DNA of 48,009 nucleotides from an uncultured Geobacteraceae bacterium (GCA_903939115.1 CAJAFV010000018.1:1-48009), one strand, 5' to 3'; shown: positions 27,461 through 36,765, numbered from the stretch's first letter. Program-made: numbers and translations. The notes: generated from the sequence alone by a model not told the origin.

Positions 27461-27625
27461 TTAAATTAATTTGCTGAGTTCAGCATCCACCAAACAAGCA
27501 AGAATCACGAGTAGACTATTTGATATTCTCCGCTTCACAACAGTATATCCCTCCGACCTCAGATAATTAAAACTATCTGAATCAAAGTGATGAATATGTG
27601 AATGAATTTCTTTTGTCCAAAAAGA
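27461..27625 (-). pseudogene. Probable 3' remnant of a methyltransferase gene
   Basis: Between the DUF6056-like and GT4 genes, a frame without a start codon runs 54 codons from just after a TGA to the TAA at 27461-27463. Its product contains EIHSHIHHFDSDSFNYLRSE followed by GYTVVKRR. The pattern His-x-His...Phe-x-x-x-Ser-(6)-Gly-[FY]-x-Val resembles the C-terminal part of class I methyltransferases found in glycan loci. With no 5' part present it is best read as a decayed gene fragment. The stop lies in a 16-bp AT palindrome (27455-27470). Chance openness cannot be excluded. Confidence 0.4.
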
Positions 27626-27649
27626 TCAAGAGATTTCAGCAGATCAGCC

Positions 27650-28909
27650 TTATGCACTGTGATCCCTTATTATTTCGTTATAGAGATTGTAATGCTTACT
27701 TGCAATCACATCAATGTCGAATTTTGCTTCAATTGTATCTCGAGCCGAGCATGAGAGCTGTTCCCACAATGAAATATTAGATAAAATCCATAAAATACCA
27801 TGTGCAAGATCAACCGTATCATATGGCTGAGCAAGGTACCCATTCTGCTTGTGATTAATAAGATCAGGAATCCCTCCAACTGAGAAGGCGACCGTTGGTA
27901 CACCACACGCCATCGCCTCCATGATTGTATTCGGAAGATTTTCCTGAAGGGACGGGGCTAAAAATACATCGACTGCCGAATAGAGCAGGTTGATACTCAC
28001 TTCATCGTGCAGGTATCCTAGATAATGTGTTTTAAGCCCGAAACCGGGGGCATCTGCCGGTTCGTACCCCCCAAAGACCAACAATTCGCAGTTTAATGCC
28101 GCTAACTCTTGCTCAAAAGCATTAAGTGCGCCTACGACATGTTGAAATCCCTTGTTTTTATCGCTTGTTGCGTTTACAGCACCGAAAAGGATGTATTTTT
28201 TGTCCGGATCAAGAGAAAATATGCTTCTCGCTATATTTTTATCGATGCGACGAGTCGCCCCCACATCCACTCCATTCGGAATTACCTCGACCCGTTTTCC
28301 CCTGAACAACGAGCTTGACCTTGCACACTCTGCAAGCCAGTTGCTGGGAGTAACTATGGTCATATCCAACCCGCTCCATGCATCCAATTTCCTATTCCAA
28401 ATCCACCGAGAAAGATCGTGATTAAACATGGATCCCAGAGCCGGACATTTTCCGCATCTATCCTTATAGCCAACGCAATCGAGCGGGATATGGCACCCAC
28501 CGGTAAACGGCCATGAATCATGGAGTGTCCAGACGAGCGGTTTTTTTAGCTTCTTCAATGTTTCAATTCTTACAAACCCTGAACACGTCCAGTGGAGATG
28601 GATAATATCCGGATTCAATTCGTTAACTTTCGATACAATGATATCCGGTAGGTATGACGTAGAAAATGGTAATCCATTCCTTTTTTTATACAGATACAGC
28701 GGAAGCGTCTCCAGAGCCGGCTTCCACAGGGCCAATAATTTATCTAGGGGGCTCAGTGGGCCGATTATGGAGTCGTGCCTGTCGCCAAAACCATTTTGTA
28801 CCAGCTGTTTGACATCCACCCCGATGTTTTTCAGGGCAATTTGCAGCCGGCCGGCCGCACGACCGGCTCCGCCGTGCATATAGTGAGTATTTATGAACAG
28901 GACTTTCAT
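27650..28909 (-). CDS. Family 4 glycosyltransferase
   Basis: Translation starts at the ATG at 28909, overlapping the upstream stop as ATGA; a start at 28930 would lie inside the previous gene. The 419-residue GT-B protein begins MKVLFINTHYMHGGAGRAAG. It has the acceptor-domain segment TLHDSWPFTGGCHIPLDC and the cysteine pair CGKCP near residue 155. The donor-domain block has LFGAVNATSDKNKGF and the retaining-GT4 motif APSLQENLPNTIMEAMACG near residue 325. It probably adds one sugar from a nucleotide donor to the lipid-linked glycan at the cytoplasmic face. It is slightly AT-rich, like the next gene. Confidence 0.92.
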   Translation of the reverse strand: MKVLFINTHYMHGGAGRAAGRLQIALKNIGVDVKQLVQNGFGDRHDSIIGPLSPLDKLLALWKPALETLPLYLYKKRNGLPFSTSYLPDIIVSKVNELNPDIIHLHWTCSGFVRIETLKKLKKPLVWTLHDSWPFTGGCHIPLDCVGYKDRCGKCPALGSMFNHDLSRWIWNRKLDAWSGLDMTIVTPSNWLAECARSSSLFRGKRVEVIPNGVDVGATRRIDKNIARSIFSLDPDKKYILFGAVNATSDKNKGFQHVVGALNAFEQELAALNCELLVFGGYEPADAPGFGLKTHYLGYLHDEVSINLLYSAVDVFLAPSLQENLPNTIMEAMACGVPTVAFSVGGIPDLINHKQNGYLAQPYDTVDLAHGILWILSNISLWEQLSCSARDTIEAKFDIDVIASKHYNLYNEIIRDHSA

Positions 28910-29907
28910 GACAGCCAAAAGCCTGCACATTTGCGTCTGAACATCGGCAGCTCCCAGTTACGGACGAGATTGCGGGGAATCTGATACGGATCGTTCCACC
29001 GGTGATATTGACCCGGAATGTTCGCCACTGCCCTGAGCAGACCGGCCTGACGGCAGATTTCAATAGTTTCCGGCGTAAAGTCATCTCGGCTGCCGAAGGG
29101 ATAGGAGAACACCGTTACCTGTCGTCCGGACCAGGTTTCAAGCTGACGCATTGAGGCGGTTATCTCCTCATGCTGCCGATCAGCGGAAAGAATGGATAAC
29201 CGGGTATGGGTAACCGTATGCCCGCCAATGGTCACAAGCTCGCTTTGTGCCAGCCGTTTTAGTTCATCAAGGGTCGCAACGCGATGGCTTGTCCGCCCCT
29301 GCTCTGTCACATCTGCCCAGGCACGAAGCTGGGCCATCTGCTGTTCCCGTTGTTCGGGCGGCAGGTTTTTTATCAGAACATGCAAAAGACGGTATAGTTG
29401 GGCACGTTCCGCAGCTGATTTCGTTGGCCATTCCCTCACTTCATTACCTGTATCAAGCGTGTACCGTACCGGTAGATGTACTTTGTTGAGAAGTATCCGA
29501 TCCAGATCATCCCACCAGAATTCAGTATGAGAGTCGACAAACCCAGTGGAGATGAAGAATGTTGACGGAATGCCATATTCCTCAAGAATTGGCAGTGCCT
29601 CGTTCACATTGTCTGCATAACCATCATCAAACGTCACGGCTACGGAAGGGCGGTCGACGCCTGACCAGTCTGCGTCCAACCGGACCAACAGGAAATTGTC
29701 CTTCAGGTAGCGCATCTGGGCGCGAAAATTCTCCGGTGTTACCGACAACTGCTGGGGATCCGACTCCAGGCGGGTAACCCGGTGGTACAGCAGTGTGATC
29801 ACCGGCGCATTGGAACGGTTCACGAGCCACTTCATGGGCATCCTGAATGGCGAAAGAAGCAGATGGCGGGCGTGATTCAACATCCGGCGACTTTCCGTGA
29901 AGTACAT
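28906..29907 (-). CDS. NodB-type polysaccharide deacetylase
   Basis: The 333-residue protein has the carbohydrate esterase 4 motifs. Motif 1 is VAVTFDDGYADN near residue 90 and motif 2 GGHTVTHTRLS near 225, which supplies the two zinc-binding His residues. FSYPFGSRDDF follows near 267. It would remove N-acetyl groups from amino sugars of the glycan. There is no clear signal peptide, only a short hydrophobic stretch near residue 13-25. The start is either ATG 29907 (no ribosome site) or ATG 29883 (GGAAAG 7 nt upstream). The stop overlaps the GT4 gene by 4 nt. Confidence 0.9.
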   Translation of the reverse strand: MYFTESRRMLNHARHLLLSPFRMPMKWLVNRSNAPVITLLYHRVTRLESDPQQLSVTPENFRAQMRYLKDNFLLVRLDADWSGVDRPSVAVTFDDGYADNVNEALPILEEYGIPSTFFISTGFVDSHTEFWWDDLDRILLNKVHLPVRYTLDTGNEVREWPTKSAAERAQLYRLLHVLIKNLPPEQREQQMAQLRAWADVTEQGRTSHRVATLDELKRLAQSELVTIGGHTVTHTRLSILSADRQHEEITASMRQLETWSGRQVTVFSYPFGSRDDFTPETIEICRQAGLLRAVANIPGQYHRWNDPYQIPRNLVRNWELPMFRRKCAGFWLS

Positions 29908-29919
29908 GTCAACAGCAAC

Positions 29920-30753
29920 TTAGCGACCATCTTCCCTCCACCCGAATATATTCAGCTGCAGGTCATAGCCCGAATGGACCCGCCGTTCCAACAGGGGTGA
30001 CGGTGAGCAGAAAACACTCTGCAGCTGCAGCCTGAACCCGGCGTCAGACAACACCGAAATAATTGTGTCCAGCTGTTGACGCTCATCAGCTCGCGAGTGA
30101 TACTCAACGAATATGGCGCGAACCGCGGGCAGATATTCCCGGCAGGCAGGCAGAACTACATCTTCCGCCCCTTCGATATCCATCTTTAAAAAATCGATTG
30201 TGCGCCCTTCCAGAATCTCCCGGATGTCCTGAGCCTGAACCGTCACAGTGTTCTTTTCTCCATCCCATGCAATGCGGCCGCCATCACCCCCCTCCGGGCT
30301 GAACTGCAGAATGGCATTTTCATGCCAGACGGCCTTATTGACAAGGACCACATCCCGGTACCCGTTACCGGTAATATTCTGCTCCAGACAGGAAAAAATG
30401 CGGGGATCAGCTTCATAGGCCGTAATCACCGCCTTTGGATAGAGTTTCTTCAAGTAGAGTACACTCAGGCCGATGTTGGCCCCAAGGTCAAGAATGAACG
30501 GTGAGTCGTCGGCACAGCGAATTTTGTAGATCTGTTCGACAAAAATTTCGCCATAGGCGGTAAGAAAGGATGCAGCATCAGGTACCACCAAATCCCAGTC
30601 ACCTACCTTTACCCGGCACTCCGTGAATCGCGGTATGCCGCCCAGCTTCATCTGGAGGGCCAGAAAAGTGCGATAATTACTCTCAAACCTCATGCGCTTT
30701 AACCAGTCAATCGGTTCCCGCAGCACAGTATTGACTAAAGCTTTAAATTCCAC
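29920..30753 (-). CDS. FkbM family methyltransferase
   Basis: The 277-residue protein has the FkbM fold. SAM motif I is FILDLGANIGLSVLYLKKL near residue 90, the acidic loop is AYEADPRIFSCLEQN near 115, and IDFLKMDIEGAE lies near 190. FkbM enzymes O-methylate sugars or polyketides. In a glycan operon the likely substrate is a hydroxyl of a sugar residue, possibly the chain terminus. Translation starts at GTG 30753, whose G is also the last base of the upstream TAG stop. Confidence 0.9.
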   Translation of the reverse strand: MEFKALVNTVLREPIDWLKRMRFESNYRTFLALQMKLGGIPRFTECRVKVGDWDLVVPDAASFLTAYGEIFVEQIYKIRCADDSPFILDLGANIGLSVLYLKKLYPKAVITAYEADPRIFSCLEQNITGNGYRDVVLVNKAVWHENAILQFSPEGGDGGRIAWDGEKNTVTVQAQDIREILEGRTIDFLKMDIEGAEDVVLPACREYLPAVRAIFVEYHSRADERQQLDTIISVLSDAGFRLQLQSVFCSPSPLLERRVHSGYDLQLNIFGWREDGR

Positions 30754-31970
30754 TATGACAGCGCCTTTCCGATAATCCGGTGCAATAGCTCAGCCCGATG
30801 GGCATAGGTGTAATCCCGTAACGTTCGTTTCTGTCCGGCCAGACCGATTTCCGCAGCTTCCTTCGGATGATCAAGCAGCCACGTCACCTTTTCCCGGCAC
30901 TCCTCACCATTCCTGAAGACGACTACTTCCTGGTCAGGGACAAATATATCTTCAATATTTTCCTTCCAGTCGGTAACCAGACACGCCCCGACACCGGTCG
31001 CCTCGTAGAGACGCATGTTGGAAGCGAAGTGCGGCGATGAGTCGGCATGAATATTGAGCGTTGCCATCGAATCCTGTACCGCCTGATACATCGGCAACCC
31101 GAACAGCGGGTGACGAAAAAACGGTTTCAGGCGGGGATTGGCCGGACGTACGTAGCGCGTCGACCACTCCGTGGCGATTCCCAGTATCGGCAGAGTTTTC
31201 AAAAAAGGATCTGACGCCCCGAATTCCCGCAGTAAACCGACGCCATAGGTCAAGCCAAGCTTGATCAGCCCCTTAACCTCGTCCTGCCAGCCGCATTCTG
31301 CACTGGGTGTGTATATATCCAACGGAACCACATAGGCCAACGCTTCAAGAAGTTCTTCCCGCTGCAGATGAAACTGGTTGAGCCGCATCAGGTGTCCAAC
31401 AAAGGACAGGGCACGATTCTTCTCCCGTGCTTCAAGCCGGCTATTAATCCTGGGGTCGAAGCTATGGGGAAAATGTTCAGCCGGAAATCCGGCGTTACCC
31501 ATTGCAGCAACCGCTTCCGGAGCACAGGAAAGGATCAGATCCATCCTGTGCCAAGCTTCCGTCGGAGGAATGGCACTGCCTACCCAGCCAAGGACAAGCC
31601 TGAGCGACGGGAGTCCGGTTCGCAACATCTTCAGCAGTTCATCATCATAATCGTTGAACCAGATGATGTCGGGGCGAAATTGCTGCGCCTGGGCCACCAC
31701 TGTTTTTCGTAATCCGGGCAGGGTCGAATCAAAAGCCAAACCGTTTTCGTCACACCATGCTCTCTGCATACACAGGGCATTGGGAGTTATTTCAGATGTA
31801 CAGTACCCGAGCGGAGTCAAAGCGACGGACCAGCTGTCAGCCCAGGCAAAGAAATCGCTATCCAGCACCACCTTCTGCTCGGCATAGGAACGGCTGCCCA
31901 GCTCCGGTTGCGCAGCGTATAAATGCCCCAGATACGATGGGTACGAGTTTGTAATGATCATTAAGCGCAT
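30753..31970 (-). CDS. CgeB-like glycosyltransferase
   Basis: The 405-residue GT-B-type protein begins MRLMIITNSYPSYLGHLY. It has a central HSFDPRINSRLE / ALSFVGHLMR block and a C-terminal domain with NMRLYEATGVGACLVTDWKENIEDIF and the RTLRDYTYAHRAELL tail. This C-terminal arrangement is that of the Glyco_trans_1_2/CgeB family (spore-maturation CgeB-like), often found in LPS and capsule loci. Donor and acceptor are unknown. The ATG at 31970 has GAGAG 7 nt upstream. It overlaps the FkbM start by one base. Confidence 0.88.
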   Translation of the reverse strand: MRLMIITNSYPSYLGHLYAAQPELGSRSYAEQKVVLDSDFFAWADSWSVALTPLGYCTSEITPNALCMQRAWCDENGLAFDSTLPGLRKTVVAQAQQFRPDIIWFNDYDDELLKMLRTGLPSLRLVLGWVGSAIPPTEAWHRMDLILSCAPEAVAAMGNAGFPAEHFPHSFDPRINSRLEAREKNRALSFVGHLMRLNQFHLQREELLEALAYVVPLDIYTPSAECGWQDEVKGLIKLGLTYGVGLLREFGASDPFLKTLPILGIATEWSTRYVRPANPRLKPFFRHPLFGLPMYQAVQDSMATLNIHADSSPHFASNMRLYEATGVGACLVTDWKENIEDIFVPDQEVVVFRNGEECREKVTWLLDHPKEAAEIGLAGQKRTLRDYTYAHRAELLHRIIGKALS

Positions 31971-31999
31971 TATGACTCTCTACGAAACGGCTGTACAAG

Positions 32000-32863
32000 T
32001 CAGCGTGCATCCGAAACAGACGTCGGGTTTCTGCAGATAATTTCACGGACATGCTGCGTGAAACCTCTGGCAATCCGTCCGAGGTTGACAATTTTCCATG
32101 GCCATGGGCAGGCAAGAATAACAAAACTACACCATACGAGTGGATTTTGAACCGAGCGGCAGGAGAACAGCCGACGGAAGCTTTCTCTGCGGCTGTCCGT
32201 AGCAAAAGAGTTATAACCGGTCGTTTCTTCATCCAGGACAAGGGACAACGAAGGGTGAGTCATGAGGTTCATCCCCCGGTGCCGGGCCCGAATCGTGAAT
32301 TCATAATCGGAACCGTAATGCGGCAGCAGCAAAGGATAAAAACCGCCGATAGCCATAAGATCCCCTGCTCTAAGAAACAGCCCTCTTGTTGAGAGACAGT
32401 TAATTTCGTCTGGTGTTGCCGCCTGTTCAAAGGTGAATCTCCGCCAATCCACATGGACTCCCGCATCGATGAGGCGGCCGCTCTGCTTGCTGTAACAGTG
32501 GGCAAGGAGCAGCGTCTTTGTCCGATCTTTACAAAGTGAGGCTCCCTGTGCCAGAAAATCGTCGGCAAACTCAGTGTCATCGTTCATGATCAGGATCAGG
32601 GAAGTCGAAGCGACATCCGCTCCCTTCAACCAGAGATACCCCTGCTGCAGGGCGCCACCCCACCACCAGTCACCTTTCCCCTTGATAACAGAACAATCGG
32701 CAATTGCCTCGACAACCATCTCCGCGGTGCCATCGGTGGAGCCGTCATCAATCAGGACAAGCGTATAATTACGATATGTCTGCTTTTGTAATGACTCGAT
32801 GAAACGCCGGGTCACCGCTTTGCGATTATGCACCGGCACCAGGATGTAGATCTGATCCGTCAT
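32000..32863 (-). CDS. Family 2 glycosyltransferase
   Basis: The 287-residue enzyme starts at the ATG at 32863, which overlaps the upstream stop by 4 nt (ATGA). The frame stays open 107 codons further upstream, but that part is only the shadow of the preceding gene. It begins MTDQIYILVPVHNRKAVT. GT-A motifs are VLIDDGSTDGT, the aromatic GKGDWWWGGALQQGY, and the metal-binding LIMNDDTEF. The acceptor-site DYEFTIRARHRG lies near residue 205. It resembles rhamnosyl/galactofuranosyl-type GT2 enzymes of O-antigen loci. Substrate is not assignable. Confidence 0.9.
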   Translation of the reverse strand: MTDQIYILVPVHNRKAVTRRFIESLQKQTYRNYTLVLIDDGSTDGTAEMVVEAIADCSVIKGKGDWWWGGALQQGYLWLKGADVASTSLILIMNDDTEFADDFLAQGASLCKDRTKTLLLAHCYSKQSGRLIDAGVHVDWRRFTFEQAATPDEINCLSTRGLFLRAGDLMAIGGFYPLLLPHYGSDYEFTIRARHRGMNLMTHPSLSLVLDEETTGYNSFATDSRRESFRRLFSCRSVQNPLVWCSFVILACPWPWKIVNLGRIARGFTQHVREIICRNPTSVSDAR

Positions 32864-34719
32864 GGTTTTCTCAAAAAATAGAGACGATTGTCGCCGATTC
32901 CGAACAGATCGAACAGCCGTGTTATCAGGTGATTTGCCCCGGTTCTGCGCAGGAGCAGCAGCCCTTTCAGCACTATTCTGACGGCACAGTTCTGCTCTGC
33001 CTTCGGCGTCCAGTATACAGACGGGACACCGCTCTCTGGATATGTTGCCAGATGGGCCCATTGATAGTGGAGCCACTCCGAAGCGGTAATCGTCTCTGTC
33101 CGTTCCAGAACAAGGCCGGCCTGCTCGGCTGCCAGGCGCAATGACCGCCGGGAAAAATGGTGGAGATGATACGGCGCATGCCAATTAATCCAACGCCGTC
33201 GAAATAGGCGCGCCCCCCACCCTTCGACATTGGGAGCGCTAATGATTACACGCCCGCCAGGCTTTAGCACGCGTTTAATGCCGAGCAACGCCGCACAGGG
33301 GTCGGTCATATGTTCCAGAACCTGATCGAGAGTAACATAGTCGAAGTAATCTGTCTCATATGCCGCGGGGTCAAACATCCCCGTTTTGATATTGAGGCCG
33401 AATCGTTCCGCTACTCGCAGGACATTTTCATCCGCTTCCACTCCGTGGGCGTCACACCCCCGCCCCTGATGGTAGCCTATTGTTTCGCCAAAACCGCACC
33501 CGATATCCAGCACCCGGACATTGCGAGGAACCCGACTGTAGGCGGACCGTGAAGCACCGCTAAACCAGGCGGCAATTCCGCGAACCTCCACACTCGGCCG
33601 ATAGTCCGCAAGCGTGAAGTTGCGGCGCGGATAAAAGCGGGTATACAGCTCCACAATCTGAGCCGGATTAAACGCTGCCATCAAAAAACGGTGACCGCAG
33701 GAGTCACAGCTTACCAGCGGGAATGTGCCGGGGTAGCCATGCCTGTCGTCACTGAGATCGAAGCAGACGTGACAATTTTCCGAGCGGCAGATGGGACATA
33801 CATACGGCATAGCTCCAACACCTTCCACGAAATATCCTTTTGTTGTGCGCAGCACCATTTTCTCGAGATCGGCAGCATCAATATACTGATGAGTCCGGTG
33901 CGCCCAGAAAAGGCGATACATCGCGTTGCTTCCCGCGCAGACAGGAAACCGTCTTTCAATATAAAAGAAGAGTTTCCGCTTGAACAGGTCAAAACCCATG
34001 GTACCGCACACTATCCTGCGGCACTCTTCCGAGTAGGAATGAACATCCTCGCTCAACTGCCCGGAAGATCTTCTAAAGCAGCTGACGGTTCGATTGATCG
34101 AGTAGAGGGGGGTCAATCGGGAGAATTGTGTCCAGAGCCAGTAATCGCCTGCCACGCGTATGTCACCGGGAATTGCACCGCAGCTTCGCCACAATCCGGC
34201 ACGCCAGAAGACGCTGTCCTGCTGTACAAAATAGGCTTCCCGGCCGTATGTCCCGTCCTGAAGCCACGCCTGGTCGTAGAGATAGCAGCAGCCTGATGAT
34301 ATCGGCAGCGAGGATGCATCAATATAGGACGTAATCCCCTTCAGCCATGAAATGTCCGGAAACTGAAGAAAGCTGTGTGCCACCAATGCAAAAGCGCCGG
34401 GGAGATATATATCATCGGCATTGATCCAGGCGTAGACGTCGCCCGTTGTCATTAAAAAGCCTTTATTAATCGCATGATACAAACCAAAGTCAGACTCGGA
34501 CAGCCACCGGAAGGAGACACCCAGGCACGCAACGGGAAAACCGTTGGTGCCAAGCAACTCTTCGTATTCTCTAAGAATGTCTATTGTTCCATCGTGGGAT
34601 CTGTTATCGATGACAATATACTCAAGGTAAAAATTCCCCTCTTGGGACAGAACGCTTTTGATCGTCTCGGAGATATATTGTCCTTTAGTATTTGACGGTG
34701 TTACAATGCTTATCTTCAT
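32860..34719 (-). CDS. Bifunctional family 2 glycosyltransferase / methyltransferase
   Basis: The 619-residue protein fuses two enzymes. Residues 1 to about 230 are a GT-A domain (ISIVTPSNTKGQYISETI, VIDNRSHDGT, SESDFGLYHAINKG, WINADDIY). A linker with a possible zinc knuckle (CPIC...CDSC, about 308-350) follows. Residues about 375-600 are a class I SAM methyltransferase, with VLDIGCGFGETIGYH, VEADENVL, VTLDQVLEHM and GGRVIISAPNVEG. The N-terminal part of the methyltransferase resembles the C-methyltransferase-like proteins that carry Cys-rich leaders. It may add a sugar and methylate it, or cap the chain. It overlaps both neighbours by 4 nt. Confidence 0.92.
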   Translation of the reverse strand: MKISIVTPSNTKGQYISETIKSVLSQEGNFYLEYIVIDNRSHDGTIDILREYEELLGTNGFPVACLGVSFRWLSESDFGLYHAINKGFLMTTGDVYAWINADDIYLPGAFALVAHSFLQFPDISWLKGITSYIDASSLPISSGCCYLYDQAWLQDGTYGREAYFVQQDSVFWRAGLWRSCGAIPGDIRVAGDYWLWTQFSRLTPLYSINRTVSCFRRSSGQLSEDVHSYSEECRRIVCGTMGFDLFKRKLFFYIERRFPVCAGSNAMYRLFWAHRTHQYIDAADLEKMVLRTTKGYFVEGVGAMPYVCPICRSENCHVCFDLSDDRHGYPGTFPLVSCDSCGHRFLMAAFNPAQIVELYTRFYPRRNFTLADYRPSVEVRGIAAWFSGASRSAYSRVPRNVRVLDIGCGFGETIGYHQGRGCDAHGVEADENVLRVAERFGLNIKTGMFDPAAYETDYFDYVTLDQVLEHMTDPCAALLGIKRVLKPGGRVIISAPNVEGWGARLFRRRWINWHAPYHLHHFSRRSLRLAAEQAGLVLERTETITASEWLHYQWAHLATYPESGVPSVYWTPKAEQNCAVRIVLKGLLLLRRTGANHLITRLFDLFGIGDNRLYFLRKP

Positions 34720-35495
34720 ACTGTTTTACAATGGCTTACATAATTTTCTGCAAGTGCTTGTTCAGCATTCCATTCATACCAGATTGACTTCTTCATCAAG
34801 TCAAAGCCTATGGCGCCATCCTTATACCCATCGGTGATATAGATGTACAGCAGCTTCAGCACAGACACCACCTGCCGCAGAACTGACGGCTTCCACCCAA
34901 GAGCAACCCGTCGTTCTCCTTCGTAACTGATGTATCTGACGTGTTTTTGATAAAAGTGATCCTCATCCCGCACCCACATATGCCGGATATATTCTTCCGG
35001 CGGCAGAAATCGCTGCGTGCCACGGTTTATTTCAAAGCCGCCGTGCAGGACAGGAAGGATGTTAATCATCTTTTTATGAAAGATGATCGGATAATACCCG
35101 ACAGCTCCCCACCGGCCATGCCGAATTGGCCTGTTTTTATAGTGATTTACGTAGGCCATGTACAAGCAGGAGATGTTCTGGTCATGCAAAAGCTCCCGTT
35201 GAGCGATATCGGCAAAACCTTCCGGAAGAATAAAATCAGGATCTACAAAACAAATCCAGTCATTATGACAATAACTAACGGCCTGTTTACGCAGCAGTTC
35301 CACATACGGCACCTTGGCAACAGAATAGATTGTACAGCCTGATTTTTGAGCTATTGCAACGGTACGGTCTGTGGATCCCATATCACACACAATGATTTCA
35401 TTAACCCATGCCAGTGAGAGCAGACACTCTTCAAGATAATGGTCTTCGTTAATCGTGCACAACACCGCAGATATTTTTACTTTGCCATCAGCCAT
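34716..35495 (-). CDS. Family 2 glycosyltransferase (WaaE-like)
   Basis: The 259-residue protein has ISAVLCTINEDHYLEECLLS, EIIVCDMGSTDRTVAIAQ and the DxD-like ICFVDPDFILPEGF. The segment RIGHGRWGAVG-like (IRHGRWGAVGYYP) precedes a conserved His-rich block HMWVRDEDHFYQKH near 170. This is the layout of the WaaE/KdtX-like branch of GT2 that acts on LPS core or similar acceptors. The ATG at 35495 lies 8 nt inside the end of the wzt gene, implying coupled translation. The 3' end overlaps the fusion gene by 4 nt. Confidence 0.88.
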   Translation of the reverse strand: MADGKVKISAVLCTINEDHYLEECLLSLAWVNEIIVCDMGSTDRTVAIAQKSGCTIYSVAKVPYVELLRKQAVSYCHNDWICFVDPDFILPEGFADIAQRELLHDQNISCLYMAYVNHYKNRPIRHGRWGAVGYYPIIFHKKMINILPVLHGGFEINRGTQRFLPPEEYIRHMWVRDEDHFYQKHVRYISYEGERRVALGWKPSVLRQVVSVLKLLYIYITDGYKDGAIGFDLMKKSIWYEWNAEQALAENYVSHCKTV

Positions 35496-36747
35496 TAACT
35501 TCAGACCACCGCGAGGGTAAATAGCATTTCATATGCTCCGGATACGGATTTTTCCGACTGAGGATTCCCCCTTGCAGCACCGTAATCTCAATACAGTCAA
35601 TCAGATAATCGTACGTTTCATATAGCTTGCCGGTCCATAATGAAATGAAATAATTCTTCGGCGCAAGGTTGCATTCAGGGATAGCAACACAGTAATCTCT
35701 CCGCACCCCATCCATACAGGATATGACAACGCCATCATCTTCGTTTGATATGTGTGCAACAGAATCTCCATAAACATCACGCAGTTCCAGACTCACCTCA
35801 ATAGCGGCCAGAGATTCCCGACCGGTCAGCGAAAAGTACACATGGATCGGATCGCCGATAAAGAACTGCTCTTTCGGCTTTCCATCGCTCTCTCCGACAT
35901 GGTAATCCGCGAAAGTTACTGTGCCGTTTCCTTTGCGGACCGGAGCCAGTACCGTGCCCGGCCGGCACACACGCAGGTATTCCTCAATCACCTCGCTCGT
36001 TTTTCCCGAGTGTTGGACGGCACCGGCTCCCAACAGGAAACAGTGGGTGCACAGCTTTTGTATGGCACCAAGCTGATGACTCACAAAAAGCACCGTCCTC
36101 CCTTCCAGTCCGACCTCCTCCATTTTCCCAAGGCATTTTCTCTGAAATTGTGCGTCCCCAACCGCCAATACTTCATCAACAATAAGTATCTCTGGCTCCA
36201 AATGCGCCGCCACAGCAAAGGCAAGCCTCACATACATGCCGGAAGAATAACGCTTCACCGGAGTATCCAGAAACTTCTCTATCTCCGCAAAGTCAACAAT
36301 CTCATCAAACTTTTTCCTGATCTCCTGCCTGCCCATCCCCAAAATAGCGCCATTTAAAAAAATATTTTCCCGACCAGTCAGTTCCGGGTGAAAGCCAGTA
36401 CCCACCTCCAGCAGACTTGCCACCCTACCCTTGATCCTGATAGATCCGCTTGTCGGCTCGGTAATCCGGCTGAGAATCTTCAGCAGCGTTGATTTACCGG
36501 CGCCGTTTCTGCCGATAATTCCGACCCGGTCACCCTGTTTGACTTCAAAGGAAACATCTTTGAGTGCCCAGAAATCCTCTGAAACAAATAAGGGTGAAGT
36601 GTGAGGTGTAAATGGTGAAAAAACCTTTTTTGAAAGACTTCTTACACTGTTGGTGATGACATCTCGCAGGGAAGAGGACTCTTCACGCTGCTGGTGGGAG
36701 ATGGTGTACTTCTTTCCAAGGTTTTCTACTTTAATGACAGGCGTCAT
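35488..36747 (-). CDS. wzt: Wzt-type polysaccharide ABC transporter ATPase
   Basis: The 419-residue ATPase has Walker A GRNGAGKST (Lys85), the signature YSSGMYVRLAFA near 163, and Walker B EILIVDEVLAVGD near 185. It also has the H-loop in LFVSHQLGAIQ. Residues about 260-419 form an extra beta-rich domain like the carbohydrate-binding C-terminal domain of Wzt, which recognises the terminal modification of the chain before export. Methyltransferases downstream are candidate makers of that terminus. Residues 40-53 (KKVFSPFTPHTSPL) are a low-complexity linker. The partner permease is 2 kb upstream, split off by two unrelated genes. Confidence 0.94.
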   Translation of the reverse strand: MTPVIKVENLGKKYTISHQQREESSSLRDVITNSVRSLSKKVFSPFTPHTSPLFVSEDFWALKDVSFEVKQGDRVGIIGRNGAGKSTLLKILSRITEPTSGSIRIKGRVASLLEVGTGFHPELTGRENIFLNGAILGMGRQEIRKKFDEIVDFAEIEKFLDTPVKRYSSGMYVRLAFAVAAHLEPEILIVDEVLAVGDAQFQRKCLGKMEEVGLEGRTVLFVSHQLGAIQKLCTHCFLLGAGAVQHSGKTSEVIEEYLRVCRPGTVLAPVRKGNGTVTFADYHVGESDGKPKEQFFIGDPIHVYFSLTGRESLAAIEVSLELRDVYGDSVAHISNEDDGVVISCMDGVRRDYCVAIPECNLAPKNYFISLWTGKLYETYDYLIDCIEITVLQGGILSRKNPYPEHMKCYLPSRWSEVNG

Positions 36748-36765
36748 GGAAGAATTGTTTCCTGC

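Noticed and set aside
32864..33184. 107-residue N-terminal extension of the family 2 glycosyltransferase
   Set aside because: It lies wholly inside the upstream fusion gene in another frame. The ATG at 32863 forms an ATGA overlap and starts the GT-A domain directly.
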